64,000 bases of DNA from Pelagomonas calceolata (taxonomy: Eukaryota > Sar > Pelagophyceae > Pelagomonadales > Pelagomonadaceae), in assembly GCA_918797485.1 (NCBI GenBank), contig CAKKNE010000005.1:1302001-1366000 (forward strand), given 5' to 3'. The notes beneath the pieces were generated by a model that was not told the DNA's origin, searched no databases, and was given only the letters and a program-made list of their open reading frames with translations. The position numbers were made by a program, and so were the translations under genes. Shown here one piece after another: positions 44,858 through 54,291 of the stretch (positions within the stretch are counted from its first letter, which is position 1; each line of letters begins with the position of its first letter).

Positions 44858-45220
44858 ATGGCCGAGATGACGCCGGCCCCCGGCTGCAACGGCACGACGA
44901 TGCGCACGATCACGCCCGGCTCGGGCAAGGAGATCACGAAGGGCTCGACCGCCACCGTCCACGCGACGGGCGTCGTCAAAGAATCGGGCCAGAAGTTCTG
45001 GAGCACGAAGGACCCGGGCCAGGAGCCCTTCACGTACCAGGCCGGCGTCGGCGGCGTCATCAAGGGCTGGGACCAGGGCTGCCTCGGCATGAAGGTCGGC
45101 GAAGCTCGAGAGCTCATCATCCCGGCGCACGAGGGCTACGGCGCGTCCGGCTTCCCGGCCTGGGGCATCCCGCCGGGCGGAACGCTGAACTTCACGCTCG
45201 AGTGCCTCAAGGTCGAGTGA
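44858..45220 (+). CDS. FKBP-type peptidyl-prolyl isomerase
   Basis: The 120-residue product from the ATG at 44858 is a single FKBP domain. Visible are TVHATGVVKESGQKFWSTKD, then the active-site surface VGGVIKGWDQGCLGMKVGEA, and the flap EGYGASGFPAWGIPPGGTLNF typical of FKBP12-like enzymes (the family usually has about 108 residues). The insertion FWSTKDPGQEPF replaces the usual FDSS region. An in-frame ATG at 44711 would add 49 residues that are basic and Ser/Arg-rich (MAVPAARAARAERRS), possibly an organelle presequence; both forms are possible. Converges with the sulfotransferase gene at 24 bp. Confidence 0.85.
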   Translation: MAEMTPAPGCNGTTMRTITPGSGKEITKGSTATVHATGVVKESGQKFWSTKDPGQEPFTYQAGVGGVIKGWDQGCLGMKVGEARELIIPAHEGYGASGFPAWGIPPGGTLNFTLECLKVE

Positions 45221-45244
45221 GTACGCGCGCACTAACAACAGTTC

Positions 45245-46201
45245 TTAATGATGACCACTCTTCTTGCTCCGGACGCGCGCGCGCACGACGCTGTTCTCCC
45301 ACTCTTCTTTCCGGACGCGCCTCACTAAAACGCGCTGCGCGAAGGCCCAGGCCGGCGCGCGCCGCCGCGCGTCGAGGTCGTAGTTCTCCGCACGCTTCGT
45401 CAGGGATTGGAGCGTGCGGTACTCGTGGGCCAGCGCGTCCATGAGGGCGGCCCGGCGGCGGTAGGACAGCGCGTGGGGGCCCTGGCGGTGCGACGTCGGG
45501 AACGTGCCCCCCTGAAGTAACGAGAGCCCCGCCAGGAAGGCGCGCGCGTCTCGCTCGCACGCCGACGCCTCGACGACCCAGACGCGTTTGCCCTCGAGCC
45601 GGTCGAGCGTGTCTCCTCCCAAGTAGAAGGCGAAGCCCCGGTGGATGTGCGAGAGGCGCGCCTGTGTGGAGATCAAATTTCTGTGCTTGATGGCGTGTAA
45701 GCCAGCTCACCGGTTGATTTCCACGCCGAGCCGCACAAAGTGTAAGGGCTCGCCCAAAAGCTTGGCGCCCGCGTCCGGCGCCAGGAACGCCTTGGCCACC
45801 CGGGCGCACCGGTCCGTCGCGTTTCGCGACGCCACGAGGTCCGCGAAGGCGTCCGCCGTGGCCGCGCATCTATAAAGTTCGTCGTCGGCGCAAGAATTAC
45901 CGTACCGCTCGACGTCCCGCTTGCGGTGGAAGCACCGGCCGTACGTCCGGTCGCCGCCCGGCCGGTGCCACTCGAAGGCCGAGACGACGCGCTCCGTCGG
46001 GTCGCGCACCGACACGATAATGTGCGATGCCCTTTCGACCTCCTCGCGTTTTACTGGTCGTAGGTGCACTTCCGTGACGTTGACCGCGCGGCGGAGGTAC
46101 GCCACGGCGGAGCCGCCGCAGGTCTTGCCGACGTGGACGAAGAGCACGGGGTTGGTCGTCGCGGCGGCGGCTAGCCCCACGAGCGGCGCCAGGAACCTCA
46201 T
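45245..46201 (-). CDS. Sulfotransferase-family protein; exons 46201-45737 and 45661-45245
   Basis: The 293-residue product begins with a signal or signal-anchor (MRFLAPLVGLAAAATTN). It shows the PAPS-binding loop NPVLFVHVGKTCGGSAVAYL and the 3'-phosphate site VSVRDPTERVVSAF, placing it with Golgi-type carbohydrate sulfotransferases. A 75-nt intron that is an introner (next entry) is removed so that PLHF joins ARLSHIHRGFAFYLGG in frame. The obvious GTGAGC donor at 45710 would shift the frame. Exon 2 ends in an Arg/Lys-rich tail (VRARVRSKKSGHH). The acceptor sugar is unknown; sulfated surface polysaccharide or glycoprotein is a reasonable guess in a marine alga. Confidence 0.78.
45662..45728 (-). 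mobile_element. Introner element forming the sulfotransferase intron
   Basis: A 67-bp element on minus: left end CGGCGTGGAAATCAACC, right end GAAATTTGATCTCCACACAG. The flanking 8-bp target copies are GTGCGGCT (45729-45736) and GCGCGCCT (45654-45661). Ends and an internal CACGCCATCAAGCA block match the 120-bp element at 2175-2294, so both belong to one non-autonomous family; this copy lacks about 50 internal bp. Confidence 0.8.
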
Positions 46202-46389
46202 GATGGGGCAGCAACCATGTAAGCGATGCAAATTGCGGTGTAGGCTGCCTCGGCCAATCTATATGCAATGCACGGATGCGCGTCTACGGGCAGCTTAAGA
46301 TCATGCTCTCTGAGCTTCCAAAACCCAACCCCGCACGCGAACCAGCGAGAGACGCCGTCGCGTAAGAAAAAACACGATATACCACGCAC

Positions 46390-48327
46390 TTAAAGCTCCT
46401 CGCCCCCCTGCAGATAATCGGACTCGCGCGGCGGCGCCGCCGGCCGTTCATATAAAGCGGAGTCCGACACCGGCTCGACCCGAAACAATTGGGACGCCGC
46501 CCCGGAGCACTTCTGGACGACGAGAGAAGGCGCCGGATTCGCGTTCGTCGGCGGCGGCGCGTCGATACATAAATGTCTGACAGGATGTCTAGGATACGGC
46601 ACGTTGATGTAGACCGAGCCCTGCTCCGGTTGTCCTCGAGCACCCGTACCTAACGCTAAGAGCTGGTTCCACCGCCCATTACAAGGAAATCCAATGATGC
46701 GCGTGCCCGGCGCAATGCTTTCGCCGTTTAAGTCCAAACAAGTCATCCGCCGCCCTTCCACATGTGCGACCGGACAAAAAGGTGATGGAGAGTGGTCGCC
46801 GGGCTTCACGAGAGCCTGTCTCCCTGATCTCAACTCAATATGGCCGTCCGTCGAACAGGGCCCGATGTTGAACCTCTGGGACGCGTCCCTTCTATCACAG
46901 GGCTTCAGGGACACCTCATAGATACTTCTCTCAGCTTGATTCGACATAGAAACACATAGCTCGACGCCATTCTGCGCTTCTCGCACGAATCTTATATTTT
47001 CAAAGTACTGACGCGGCTTCTCTGAATAACCTGCCGTATCCTGTAACGCTCTGTTCGCATCGATCGCATCTAAGATCTTGGCGTCGTACGTCGCGTCGAA
47101 CTTCCTCGCAAATAAGGCGCCGCCCAACTCCAACACGGGCATATAATCCAACGTCAGAGTCGTAGGCGACCGCCCGCAGTGCCGCGGATCGGGCTGCAGA
47201 CACTTGTTCTGCGCGGGACCCTCGACTTTATCAGACTCCCACTGGTCGAACTGCACATGTAGGAAATTCTGGTTGTAGTGTTTGTGGCACATCGGTGAAT
47301 TCTTCAGGACTGTGGTAAAGAAGTTCTCGTCGGCGACCATCGTGTACCGGCCGTACGGCGCGTACTGCGACGCGAAACTTCGACGTTGCCGCGGCGACTC
47401 TCTACCGGTAGCATACGCGGCGAAGTCGCGCGTGATGACCATCCACTGGGACCCCATGTACATTTTAATTTTCCGCGGCGGTAGCAATCGCGTGATCCGT
47501 CGCATCTTCCCGTCGCACTCGACGAACTGGTGCCAGGCCCGCGGCATGGGGTCGTTGGGCTGGGGTCGGATCTCCAGGAACTCCGTGTCCGACGGGTGTC
47601 TTGCTAATTCTTCTCGGATCCTTCGGTTCGACGCCAACGGATAGGTGTAGCCGGACGCCGTAACGATCCAATCAAATTTACCATCCAACACATCTAAGGC
47701 ATACGCTAAGCCGTTTAGCGTGGCTTGCACCACATTAAAACCTCCCCAGCTGACAGATTGCCGTCCGGTCTCGAGAACGTGGACGTGTGATCTTGTTGAG
47801 GCATAGTTCAGCAAGTAATTATATGTCGATTGAGATTGGGGCTTGTCGTCGACGTGGATGATGAAATTATGTCGCGTGCCTTCCTCCAGAGATTCTATCA
47901 AGCGTGTAATTTGCTGCGGTGTCTCATGCACGACTAACAAATACGCCAAGCGAATGTCCTCCGCTCGTAACCGTGGAGCGCGAGGTGCATTGTCGCGTTG
48001 TGACGGGCAGTCGGAGACGTAGCCCGTCCTTTCGAAGGGTAACCAGTCCTCGCTGATCTGTCTTTTGTAGGAGTCGATGAACGTCGAGGTGACTTCCTCG
48101 CGGCACTTCTCGGTCGTCGTGTCTTTAAGTAGATCATCTAGACGCTTCCGCGTGGCCTCGTTGAGCGCGGTTTCGACTTTCTGGTAGTGGCGCTCGACCG
48201 ACGACGACGTTGCAGGCGCCTGTCGGGAGACGCGGCCGAAGAGGCGTCTTAATTTATCGTAGGTCTCGTCGCTGTAGAGCGCGGCTTGCGTCGCGGCGAT
48301 CAGCGCACAGTAGCTCAGGGCGCGCAT
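46390..48327 (-). CDS. GT14 (Core-2/I-branching or xylosyltransferase-like) enzyme with ricin-B-like lectin tail
   Basis: The 645-residue product has an N-terminal hydrophobic signal (MRALSYCALIAATQAALYS). The Branch domain spans about residues 120-400: LAYLLVVHETPQQITRLIES, NFIIHVDDKPQ, VLETGRQSVSWGGFNVVQAT, FDWIVTASGYTYPL and KIKMYMGSQWMVITRDFAAY with later VADENFFTTVLKNSPM. This order matches peptide O-xylosyltransferase and plant GlcAT14 enzymes. Residues about 430-620 form a beta-trefoil-like lectin segment (CLDLNGESIAPGTRIIGFPC, HLCIDAPPP). A glycan-extending enzyme with its own carbohydrate-binding tail is inferred; donor sugar unknown. Confidence 0.82.
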   Translation of the reverse strand: MRALSYCALIAATQAALYSDETYDKLRRLFGRVSRQAPATSSSVERHYQKVETALNEATRKRLDDLLKDTTTEKCREEVTSTFIDSYKRQISEDWLPFERTGYVSDCPSQRDNAPRAPRLRAEDIRLAYLLVVHETPQQITRLIESLEEGTRHNFIIHVDDKPQSQSTYNYLLNYASTRSHVHVLETGRQSVSWGGFNVVQATLNGLAYALDVLDGKFDWIVTASGYTYPLASNRRIREELARHPSDTEFLEIRPQPNDPMPRAWHQFVECDGKMRRITRLLPPRKIKMYMGSQWMVITRDFAAYATGRESPRQRRSFASQYAPYGRYTMVADENFFTTVLKNSPMCHKHYNQNFLHVQFDQWESDKVEGPAQNKCLQPDPRHCGRSPTTLTLDYMPVLELGGALFARKFDATYDAKILDAIDANRALQDTAGYSEKPRQYFENIRFVREAQNGVELCVSMSNQAERSIYEVSLKPCDRRDASQRFNIGPCSTDGHIELRSGRQALVKPGDHSPSPFCPVAHVEGRRMTCLDLNGESIAPGTRIIGFPCNGRWNQLLALGTGARGQPEQGSVYINVPYPRHPVRHLCIDAPPPTNANPAPSLVVQKCSGAASQLFRVEPVSDSALYERPAAPPRESDYLQGGEEL

Positions 48328-48791
48328 GGTGCAGCTCCTGCAGCTCCTCTGGTGGATGCTGCCTCGCTGGCCACACTGCCCGCCGCAGACCGCTCAATTC
48401 GCACGGCTCGAGCGCCGCTGCAGCAAAGCTATTTCCGCTTGCTAAGCAAAGGCTGCGCAGCTGTAGCACAGCTGTGTAGATGTCTGCTGAAAAAATTTAG
48501 CCATATTAGTGCCTTTGTTACGCTATGAATAGATTGCAATAATAAGCTGAGACGGTGGTAGTGACGACGCGCACGCACGCCGCATGCACGCGACGCACTG
48601 CATTGCCATTGGTGCTGCTGCGCACAACCTGGGAACGACTGGATAGCACACTGCCCCGCACTGCCTAAAAGCATGAAGCTCTGCAGTGTGCACGCTGCCA
48701 CTGAAGAGCCTGGCTCAATTTGAGAGCAAACACAAGCGTAGTGCCACAAACGCATCGCATCGGTGCCACAAGCTCATCAGTGGCTGTACCG
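48328..48791. other. Divergent intergenic region
   Basis: 464 bp, AT-richer than its flanks in the middle. A diverged CTAG-like pair (TTAGCCATATTAGTG, near 48498-48512) is present but does not meet the dyad pattern. No gene is recognised. Confidence 0.4.
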
Positions 48792-49859
48792 ATGACGGCC
48801 ACGACAGCAGCCGTGCCAATCTTCCCGCTGGCCAATCTCGAGCAGCACGTCGACGCGCTGCGTAAGACCTGCCACGAGACCGGCTTGTTCTATCTGCGCC
48901 TAGACGACGCGGGGGCGTGCGAGCGCTGCGCCGCCGCCGCGCGCGAGTTCTTCGACAGCGACGACGCGACGAAGGCCATCTGTAGCTACGAGGCCTCGCC
49001 GGCGTTTCGGGGCTACATGCGGTTAGGCGTGGAGAACACGGCCGGCGTGATCGACGCGAGGGAGCAGATCGAGCTCGGGCGGGAAGACGGGATTTGTGAT
49101 GGCGTCGCGCAGCGGCTCGTGGGCGCGAACCGCTGGCCGGATAATGATGGAAAACTGCGCGGTGCGTGCGAGCCCTGGCTCGCGGCCATGAGCGCCGCCG
49201 CGGCGCGCGTCACGCGGGCGCTGTCGTTGGGCCTCGGGCTGGAGGCCTCTACGCTCGACGACCGCGTTCTAGGTCAAGCACCACATTGGCAGGCCAAGCT
49301 CGCGTCCTATCCGCCGGACGTCGGCCCGGGAGTCGGGGCGCATTCGGACTCGGGCTGGCTGACGCTCCTCTGGGCGGACCAACCGGGCCTCGAGGCGCAG
49401 CTCCGGACGGGCGAGTGGGTCGCCGTGCCTCCTCGCGACGGCGCCGTCGCCGTGAACCTCGGCGAGATGCTGCAGCTCGCGTCGGGCGGCTACTACCGCG
49501 CGACGCCGCACCGTGTCGGCCCGTCTCAACAAAGACGCGTCTCGCTGCCCTTCTTCTGGAACCCGTCGCTGAGCGCTATTGTTGATGTCGTCTGCGACCC
49601 GTCGGCACTGCCCTGGACGCGCGACCGGCCGCCCGCCGAGACACGCCACTCGCTACTGCGGGCCTACGGCGCCAACGCGTTCAAGTCGCTCGCGCGGAGC
49701 CATCCCCTCGTTTTTGCGAGGCACCACCCGGACCTGTGCGTTCTCGAGGACGGGACGGTCGCGGCCCGCGACGAGGGCGACGCCGCGGCCCAGAGACCCG
49801 ACGACCAGATTTATTGTCAGTTTTCGTCGTTCTCGAGTCCCACGACGCCACACGTGTAA
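48792..49859 (+). CDS. 2-oxoglutarate/Fe(II) oxygenase of the isopenicillin-N-synthase-like family
   Basis: The 355-residue product begins at the ATG of MTATTAAVPIFPL; the longer frame has no upstream ATG. It contains the DIOX_N-like region (VPIFPLANLEQHVDALRK, TGLFYLRLDDAGA) and the 2OG-FeII domain with H184-x-D186 in GAHSDSGW, distal H240 in RATPHRV and the 2-oxoglutarate-binding R249 followed by SLPFF. All three iron ligands and the R-x-S motif are intact. Family members perform hydroxylation, desaturation or ring closure of small molecules; the substrate is not predictable. Length and motif order match plant and fungal IPNS-like proteins. Confidence 0.87.
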   Translation: MTATTAAVPIFPLANLEQHVDALRKTCHETGLFYLRLDDAGACERCAAAAREFFDSDDATKAICSYEASPAFRGYMRLGVENTAGVIDAREQIELGREDGICDGVAQRLVGANRWPDNDGKLRGACEPWLAAMSAAAARVTRALSLGLGLEASTLDDRVLGQAPHWQAKLASYPPDVGPGVGAHSDSGWLTLLWADQPGLEAQLRTGEWVAVPPRDGAVAVNLGEMLQLASGGYYRATPHRVGPSQQRRVSLPFFWNPSLSAIVDVVCDPSALPWTRDRPPAETRHSLLRAYGANAFKSLARSHPLVFARHHPDLCVLEDGTVAARDEGDAAAQRPDDQIYCQFSSFSSPTTPHV

Positions 49860-49884
49860 TGTATTAGGTTTATTCAGAACATAG

Positions 49885-51006
49885 TTATGCGGGCGCCCGG
49901 ATCAAAACATATTCGCGCGACGACGACCCGAATTTCAGCATGTCCTTCTCCCTTAACTCGACGTAGCGCGCCGGGGCCAGCCTCTCTCCATTGAGGAATG
50001 TGCCGTTCGTGCTCTCCAGATCCATGACGTAGGGCAGCACGACGCGGACCTCGTCCAAATCATCCTTCAGTACCTTCAGGCGGAACTGCAGCACCGCGTG
50101 CTGCCCAGAACAACTCGGATGCATCGTCAGGATGTCCGCAATGTCCTTTATTCTTCCAATTAAAAAGGCCGACTGGCGGTGGATATGTAGTATTTTCACT
50201 TGTTCGCCGTTTTTGTACTCGTAGATGCGCCACCGATCTACCGGTTTCCGCGCGTCGTCGGGCTCCGTCCACTTCAGGACGTGGCCCTTGTACACATTAC
50301 CCGTGTTCTCGTCTTTCGCCAGGGCTCCTGACAACCCAAAGTCCGGCTTCGCGGCGTCCTCGTCGGCCTCGTAGCGCCGCTCCCTCTCGTCGTCCTCGTC
50401 ATCTTCGGCCTTCGTGCCCCACTTACTTGCTCGTTGTGTGGGTTGTGTCGGAGGCGGAGGGCCCCGCGTGTCCTCGGCGACGTTGACGCGCAATTGCCGT
50501 CCGTCGAGCTCCGTGCCGTCCGCTTGCGCAACAGCCAGCTTCGCGTCCGCGGCATCTCGAAACGTCACGAACCCAAACCCGCGCGGCTTGCCCGTCGTCC
50601 GGTCCTGGGGCAAAAAACAATCATTCACGGGACCCCATTTCTCGAAGAACTTTCGGAGCTGGTCGGTGTCGATCTCATAACTCAAATTGCCCACGAAGAG
50701 GCGGCTGCCCGGCTCGACGACGCGTCGTGGTCGTGGCGGCGGCATGCCGCGGCGCGGCGACGGCGCGCGGCGGCGCGGGCTCGGCGAGCGGCGGCGGCGC
50801 GGCGAGCGCGACCGCGGCGACCGCGACCGGTGCCGCCGTCGCGGTGGTGAGCGCGACCGTCGCCGCTGCGGGCTGGACGAGCGCTGTCTGCGCCGCGGCG
50901 GCGAGCGCGAGCGTGCGCGCCGAGGGCTGGGCGACCGGGAGCTGCTTGGTGAGCGGCGGCGGCGCGGCGGAGAGCGAGATCGAGAGCGCGACCTCGAGCG
51001 ACCCAT
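49885..51006 (-). CDS. Splicing-factor-like fusion: RS domain + RRM + SNIP1-type FHA
   Basis: The 373-residue product has an N-terminal Arg/Ser domain (1-95), a canonical RRM (about 102-178; RNP2 LFVGNL 103-108, RNP1 RGFGFVTF 142-149), a SNIP1/DAWDLE-like linker (PDFGLSGALAKDENTGNVYK) and a complete FHA domain (about 258-372). The FHA phosphothreonine-site residues are intact: GR at 284-285, S300 and H303, then NGTFLNG at 334-340. SNIP1/Pml1 proteins act in the pre-mRNA retention and splicing complex, usually with a separate RRM subunit (Snu17). This gene fuses both kinds of domain. Convergent to the oxygenase with 25 bp between stops. Confidence 0.87.
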   Translation of the reverse strand: MGRSRSRSRSRSPPRRRRSPSSSRSPSPRRARSRSPPRRRQRSSSPQRRRSRSPPRRRHRSRSPRSRSPRRRRSPSPRRRAPSPRRGMPPPRPRRVVEPGSRLFVGNLSYEIDTDQLRKFFEKWGPVNDCFLPQDRTTGKPRGFGFVTFRDAADAKLAVAQADGTELDGRQLRVNVAEDTRGPPPPTQPTQRASKWGTKAEDDEDDERERRYEADEDAAKPDFGLSGALAKDENTGNVYKGHVLKWTEPDDARKPVDRWRIYEYKNGEQVKILHIHRQSAFLIGRIKDIADILTMHPSCSGQHAVLQFRLKVLKDDLDEVRVVLPYVMDLESTNGTFLNGERLAPARYVELREKDMLKFGSSSREYVLIRAPA

Positions 51007-51092
51007 GGCGGCAGTTGATGATGCGTCAAAAGCAGCACTTATAGACCAAGGAGAGGCTCTGTGCAGCCAATTTTGTCTTTATGCTAAAGCTT

Positions 51093-51116
51093 GCTAGCGG
51101 CTGGTAACACACTAGC
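51093..51116 (-). promoter_or_regulatory. CTAG-dyad box, copy 13
   Basis: GCTAGCGGCTGGTAACACACTAGC, flanked by extra pairing bases that give 8-bp arms CTTGCTAG / CTAGCAAG (51091-51118). It is 87 bp from the RS-RRM-FHA ATG and 146 bp from the divergent gene's ATG. Confidence 0.65.
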
Positions 51117-51261
51117 AAGACAACGCTGTCGACGAGCAAGGGCCTGCAAGGCCCGTAGCGCCCTGCATGGGGAGACAGTCGCGCTGCTAGCACGTACTGG
51201 ACGTCCCGTCGACGCCTAGGACGCGGCGAGGCAGCCCCGGGCCAGGCACCCCACCACCAAA

Positions 51262-53124
51262 ATGCCGCGCTCCCCGGGCACGCCCCCGACGCCCGGCGTC
51301 GTCGTCGAAGAGGTCGCGAGCAGCCCGAAGCCCGGCCTCTTCGCCCGGCTCTTCAAGAAGGCGCCGAAGGTCGACGACGAGGCGAAGACGCCGTCCCCTG
51401 AGAAGCCAAAAAAGAAGAAGCCGCGAGCCCGCGGCTTCGAGCCCCTCGGGCCGAGTCCCGCCCGGTCGCGACGATCGCAAAGAGAACCGGACGAGCTGAC
51501 CATCGCCACCACCATCGATTCCCAGAGTCCGGAGAGACCACCTAGACCGAAAGCAGTGATCGGACCGGACGGGAAACGCGACGCCTCCGCCATGGTCGCG
51601 CGCATCAAGCAGGATCGTTTGCGAAGGGAGAAGAAGCTGTTTCGGTTGCGAGCGCAACTGGCCCACTTAGATCGACGGCCCGCGGCGCCGCCGCGCGTCG
51701 CGACGCCGCCGCTCAAATTACCGCCAGATGATCCTACATTTGCCAAGTCAGCACATGCACAAGTCCAAAATATGTTAAGAGAGGTCGAGGACCAGAACCG
51801 CGCGTCCCTGGAGGAATTGGAATCGACGCTGCCCGACACGACTGTAGAAGACCCTTCGACGCTCAACCAGGAGTCGATGCTCGAGACGGTCGCGACCACG
51901 CCGCTCATCTTGGATAAGAACTTGACGGACGGCGAGGCGGCCATGCTTGTGGCCTCTAGAACGAAGCGCTGGAACGCGTGCGATGCGGCCGAGGCGGCGT
52001 TTCGCTGGGAGCCGCCCCAAAAAGCTGTCCGGAAGGACTGGGTCATGGCGATTGCTACCGATGATAGGGATGGCGCTCTGGCTACGATCGAAGCCCAACG
52101 AGCTTTGTCCATTGAGGTGGATTCTCGAAAGCCCGAACAATTTGGCCTGCAGATCCCGGGCGTGTTCGAGGCGGATTTGACTGATGCGGAGACCGGTCGA
52201 CTCGTCGCTAGAGGGTGCAAGCGGGCGAACCGGTACACGATCTACGACGCGGAGAACCTCGAGGATGAACGGATACTCCTAGCGAACCTGCAAGTCGGCT
52301 ACAATAACGCGCTGCGACGAGTCGAAGAGGCCGAGGAGGCGGACCGCTTGCGGCCGGGCGACCAGGACCAGGTCAAGGCCATCTACAAGGCAAAGAATGA
52401 CGTGGGACCAATCGAGGAAGCCCTGGACGCGCAGGAACGACGCGTATCGAGGCTGGCGAAGGAGGAAAAACATTTGCCCCAGCAGACCTACGCGAACGAG
52501 CGGAGCCGCATGCGTTCGTCGACCACTATTGTGGGATGTGCGCGGCGGGACGATCCCTGGATCGATGACGGTGACCTACTCACTGCGGCGTCATTAAGGT
52601 TGGACCTCCGCGTCTCGTTGCGGGGCCCCTACTGGGGCCCGCGGCCGGATAGAAGGCAAGACACGCAGTTGCGGGAGGAGCGCCCGTTACCGCACGTCGA
52701 GATGACGTACGCGTGCCCCTGCGGTAGTGTGGTAGACCGGGCGTTCCGCGACGATCACCGGAGGAAGTGTCGACTCTTCCGGGAGTCGTGGGAGGAGTTG
52801 CTGAGGCGACTGGTGGAGCACAAAGGGCGGCCGGAGGTGCGGAGGCTGGTCGGGCGGGTGGGCGGCGCGAATCTGTGCGACGAGGCTTCAGCTTTTTGCG
52901 CGCTCGCGATTTGCGGCGGCGACGTCGACGAGGCCGTCCAGCGGCTACAGCACGATGCTTTTAGGCAAGACTGCGCCGTCGCCGCCGAGCTTCATGGTTT
53001 GGCAGCCTTAGATCCGGGGCTGCGGAAGGTTTATGTGGTCGGCGACTCGGGGTCGGGCCACACGGTCGAGCGGGACCTGAAGGCGTGCTACCGCATCAGC
53101 AAGCACAAGATCCGCGTAAATTGA
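51262..53124 (+). CDS. Uncharacterised protein with C2HC-like finger and UBA-like helix bundle
   Basis: The 620-residue product has a basic, Pro-rich N-terminus (GLFARLFKKAPK) and Lys/Arg helices (KQDRLRREKKLFRLRAQL). The centre is acidic and helical and contains TIEAQRALSIEVDSR and NNALRRVEEAEEADRL. Near residue 490 there is a single C-x-C..H..C group (YACPCGSVVDRAFRDDHRRK). The final part has a UBA-like three-helix motif (NLCDEASAFCALAICGG, then DVDEAVQRLQHDAF). I do not recognise the whole protein; an ubiquitin-related or cytoskeletal adaptor is possible but unproven. Shares a dyad box with the divergent splicing-factor gene. Confidence 0.55.
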   Translation: MPRSPGTPPTPGVVVEEVASSPKPGLFARLFKKAPKVDDEAKTPSPEKPKKKKPRARGFEPLGPSPARSRRSQREPDELTIATTIDSQSPERPPRPKAVIGPDGKRDASAMVARIKQDRLRREKKLFRLRAQLAHLDRRPAAPPRVATPPLKLPPDDPTFAKSAHAQVQNMLREVEDQNRASLEELESTLPDTTVEDPSTLNQESMLETVATTPLILDKNLTDGEAAMLVASRTKRWNACDAAEAAFRWEPPQKAVRKDWVMAIATDDRDGALATIEAQRALSIEVDSRKPEQFGLQIPGVFEADLTDAETGRLVARGCKRANRYTIYDAENLEDERILLANLQVGYNNALRRVEEAEEADRLRPGDQDQVKAIYKAKNDVGPIEEALDAQERRVSRLAKEEKHLPQQTYANERSRMRSSTTIVGCARRDDPWIDDGDLLTAASLRLDLRVSLRGPYWGPRPDRRQDTQLREERPLPHVEMTYACPCGSVVDRAFRDDHRRKCRLFRESWEELLRRLVEHKGRPEVRRLVGRVGGANLCDEASAFCALAICGGDVDEAVQRLQHDAFRQDCAVAAELHGLAALDPGLRKVYVVGDSGSGHTVERDLKACYRISKHKIRVN

Positions 53125-53154
53125 ATGTGTGTTTACTACTATATTCCAGCAATT

Positions 53155-54024
53155 CTAGGAGAAGAAGCCGCGCTGCGACGGCTGCGACGGCGGCGACACG
53201 CTCTCGAGACGTCCGTGGTGCCAGTGCCGGTCGCGATCCGAGGCCGAGACATAGGACAAGAACATGTCCTCGAGCTCCCTTCTCGTATGTTTCTGGGCCA
53301 GCTGCAAAGGACTCAGGCGATGCACATAATCCGGTTCGAGGATGAGATGCGCGCAGCCGTGCTCCAACAACAGCTTCGCCGACTGGACGTCATCATGCAA
53401 AGCCGCGTGCCAGAGGAGCGTCCTTCCTTCGGCGTCCTCCGCGTCGGCGACCAGCCCATCGTTGTCGGTCGTCCGCCCCTTCACCTTCTCTCTGAATAAA
53501 TGGGCATCTTCCCTTGTTGTGACGGGTATCAGACTGAGGGCGTCCTGGAAATGCTTCTTCCCGTGCGGCCTGGTGGATGTCCGGTTGTCTTCCACGCAGC
53601 ACATCCAGCCGGCCCTCTCAAAACAACCAGCAACACCTCCGGGAGCTTCCAGTTGTAGCGTGGACATCTGTCTCTCCCGATAGCTTTTGTGTGTCGGCGT
53701 CGGGGTGTAGTGGTAGTTTGCTCCAGAAGTGTCGGTTTCTGGCATGGGCGGGCTCGCGGCGTGCGCGGGAGGCGCCGGGATCGGCGCCTTGGCTTTCTTG
53801 GCCCTTCGGGGCTTGCTGGCCTTTGGCGCCTTCTTCTCCAAGGCCCGGAAAGCTCGCTCCGCTCGGTCCGTCGCCGCGCGCTCCGTCGCGTCCGCGACGC
53901 GCCAGTTCACCGACGCGGCGGCCGACTCGCTGCGCGTGGACGGCGGCCGCGGCGCCGGCTCCGGCTCCGTGAGCGAGCGCAGGAACGCGTTCGTCGCGGG
54001 GAAGTACTCGTCGGTGGTGGCCAT
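53155..54024 (-). CDS. Ankyrin-repeat protein
   Basis: The 289-residue product starts MATTDEYFPATNAFL. The N-terminal 130 residues are a disordered, Ala/Lys/Pro-rich segment (KKAPKASKPRRAKKAKAPIP). Two ankyrin-type repeats are visible near residues 195-265: DAEGRTLLWHAALHDDVQSA followed by KLLLEHGCA, and HRLSPLQLAQKHTRRELEDM. The C-terminus is His/Ser-rich. Two repeats are the minimum for a stable ankyrin fold, so the flanking helices probably cap it. Binding partner unknown. It converges with the preceding gene with 30 bp between stops. Confidence 0.68.
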   Translation of the reverse strand: MATTDEYFPATNAFLRSLTEPEPAPRPPSTRSESAAASVNWRVADATERAATDRAERAFRALEKKAPKASKPRRAKKAKAPIPAPPAHAASPPMPETDTSGANYHYTPTPTHKSYRERQMSTLQLEAPGGVAGCFERAGWMCCVEDNRTSTRPHGKKHFQDALSLIPVTTREDAHLFREKVKGRTTDNDGLVADAEDAEGRTLLWHAALHDDVQSAKLLLEHGCAHLILEPDYVHRLSPLQLAQKHTRRELEDMFLSYVSASDRDRHWHHGRLESVSPPSQPSQRGFFS

Positions 54025-54291
54025 TCTGTCTTGTGTGGAACCGCTGGCAGAGGCCTCCCTTGCAGGGGCTGCCGCGGGCTGCTGCTCCTGGGACCGTTCG
54101 TGCGTGTCGCCTCGTTGCGCTTGCCCCTTTGAGCGCTCTCGTGCGCTCTCTTATTGTGTTGTGGGCTGAAGAAAAAATCTGGCCAGGGGAGGCCAGTACC
54201 AGTGGCAGACACACTAGATTTTTGCGCGCCGTGTTCACAAGGCTCCTTGGCGGTCTGTGCCGAGACTGACGGAATTCTAGGTAACCAATTA

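Noticed and set aside
45705-45710. GTGAGC (minus strand) as splice donor in the sulfotransferase gene
   Set aside because: The join would shift the frame out of ARLSHIHRGF; the target-duplication donor at 45736 keeps it.
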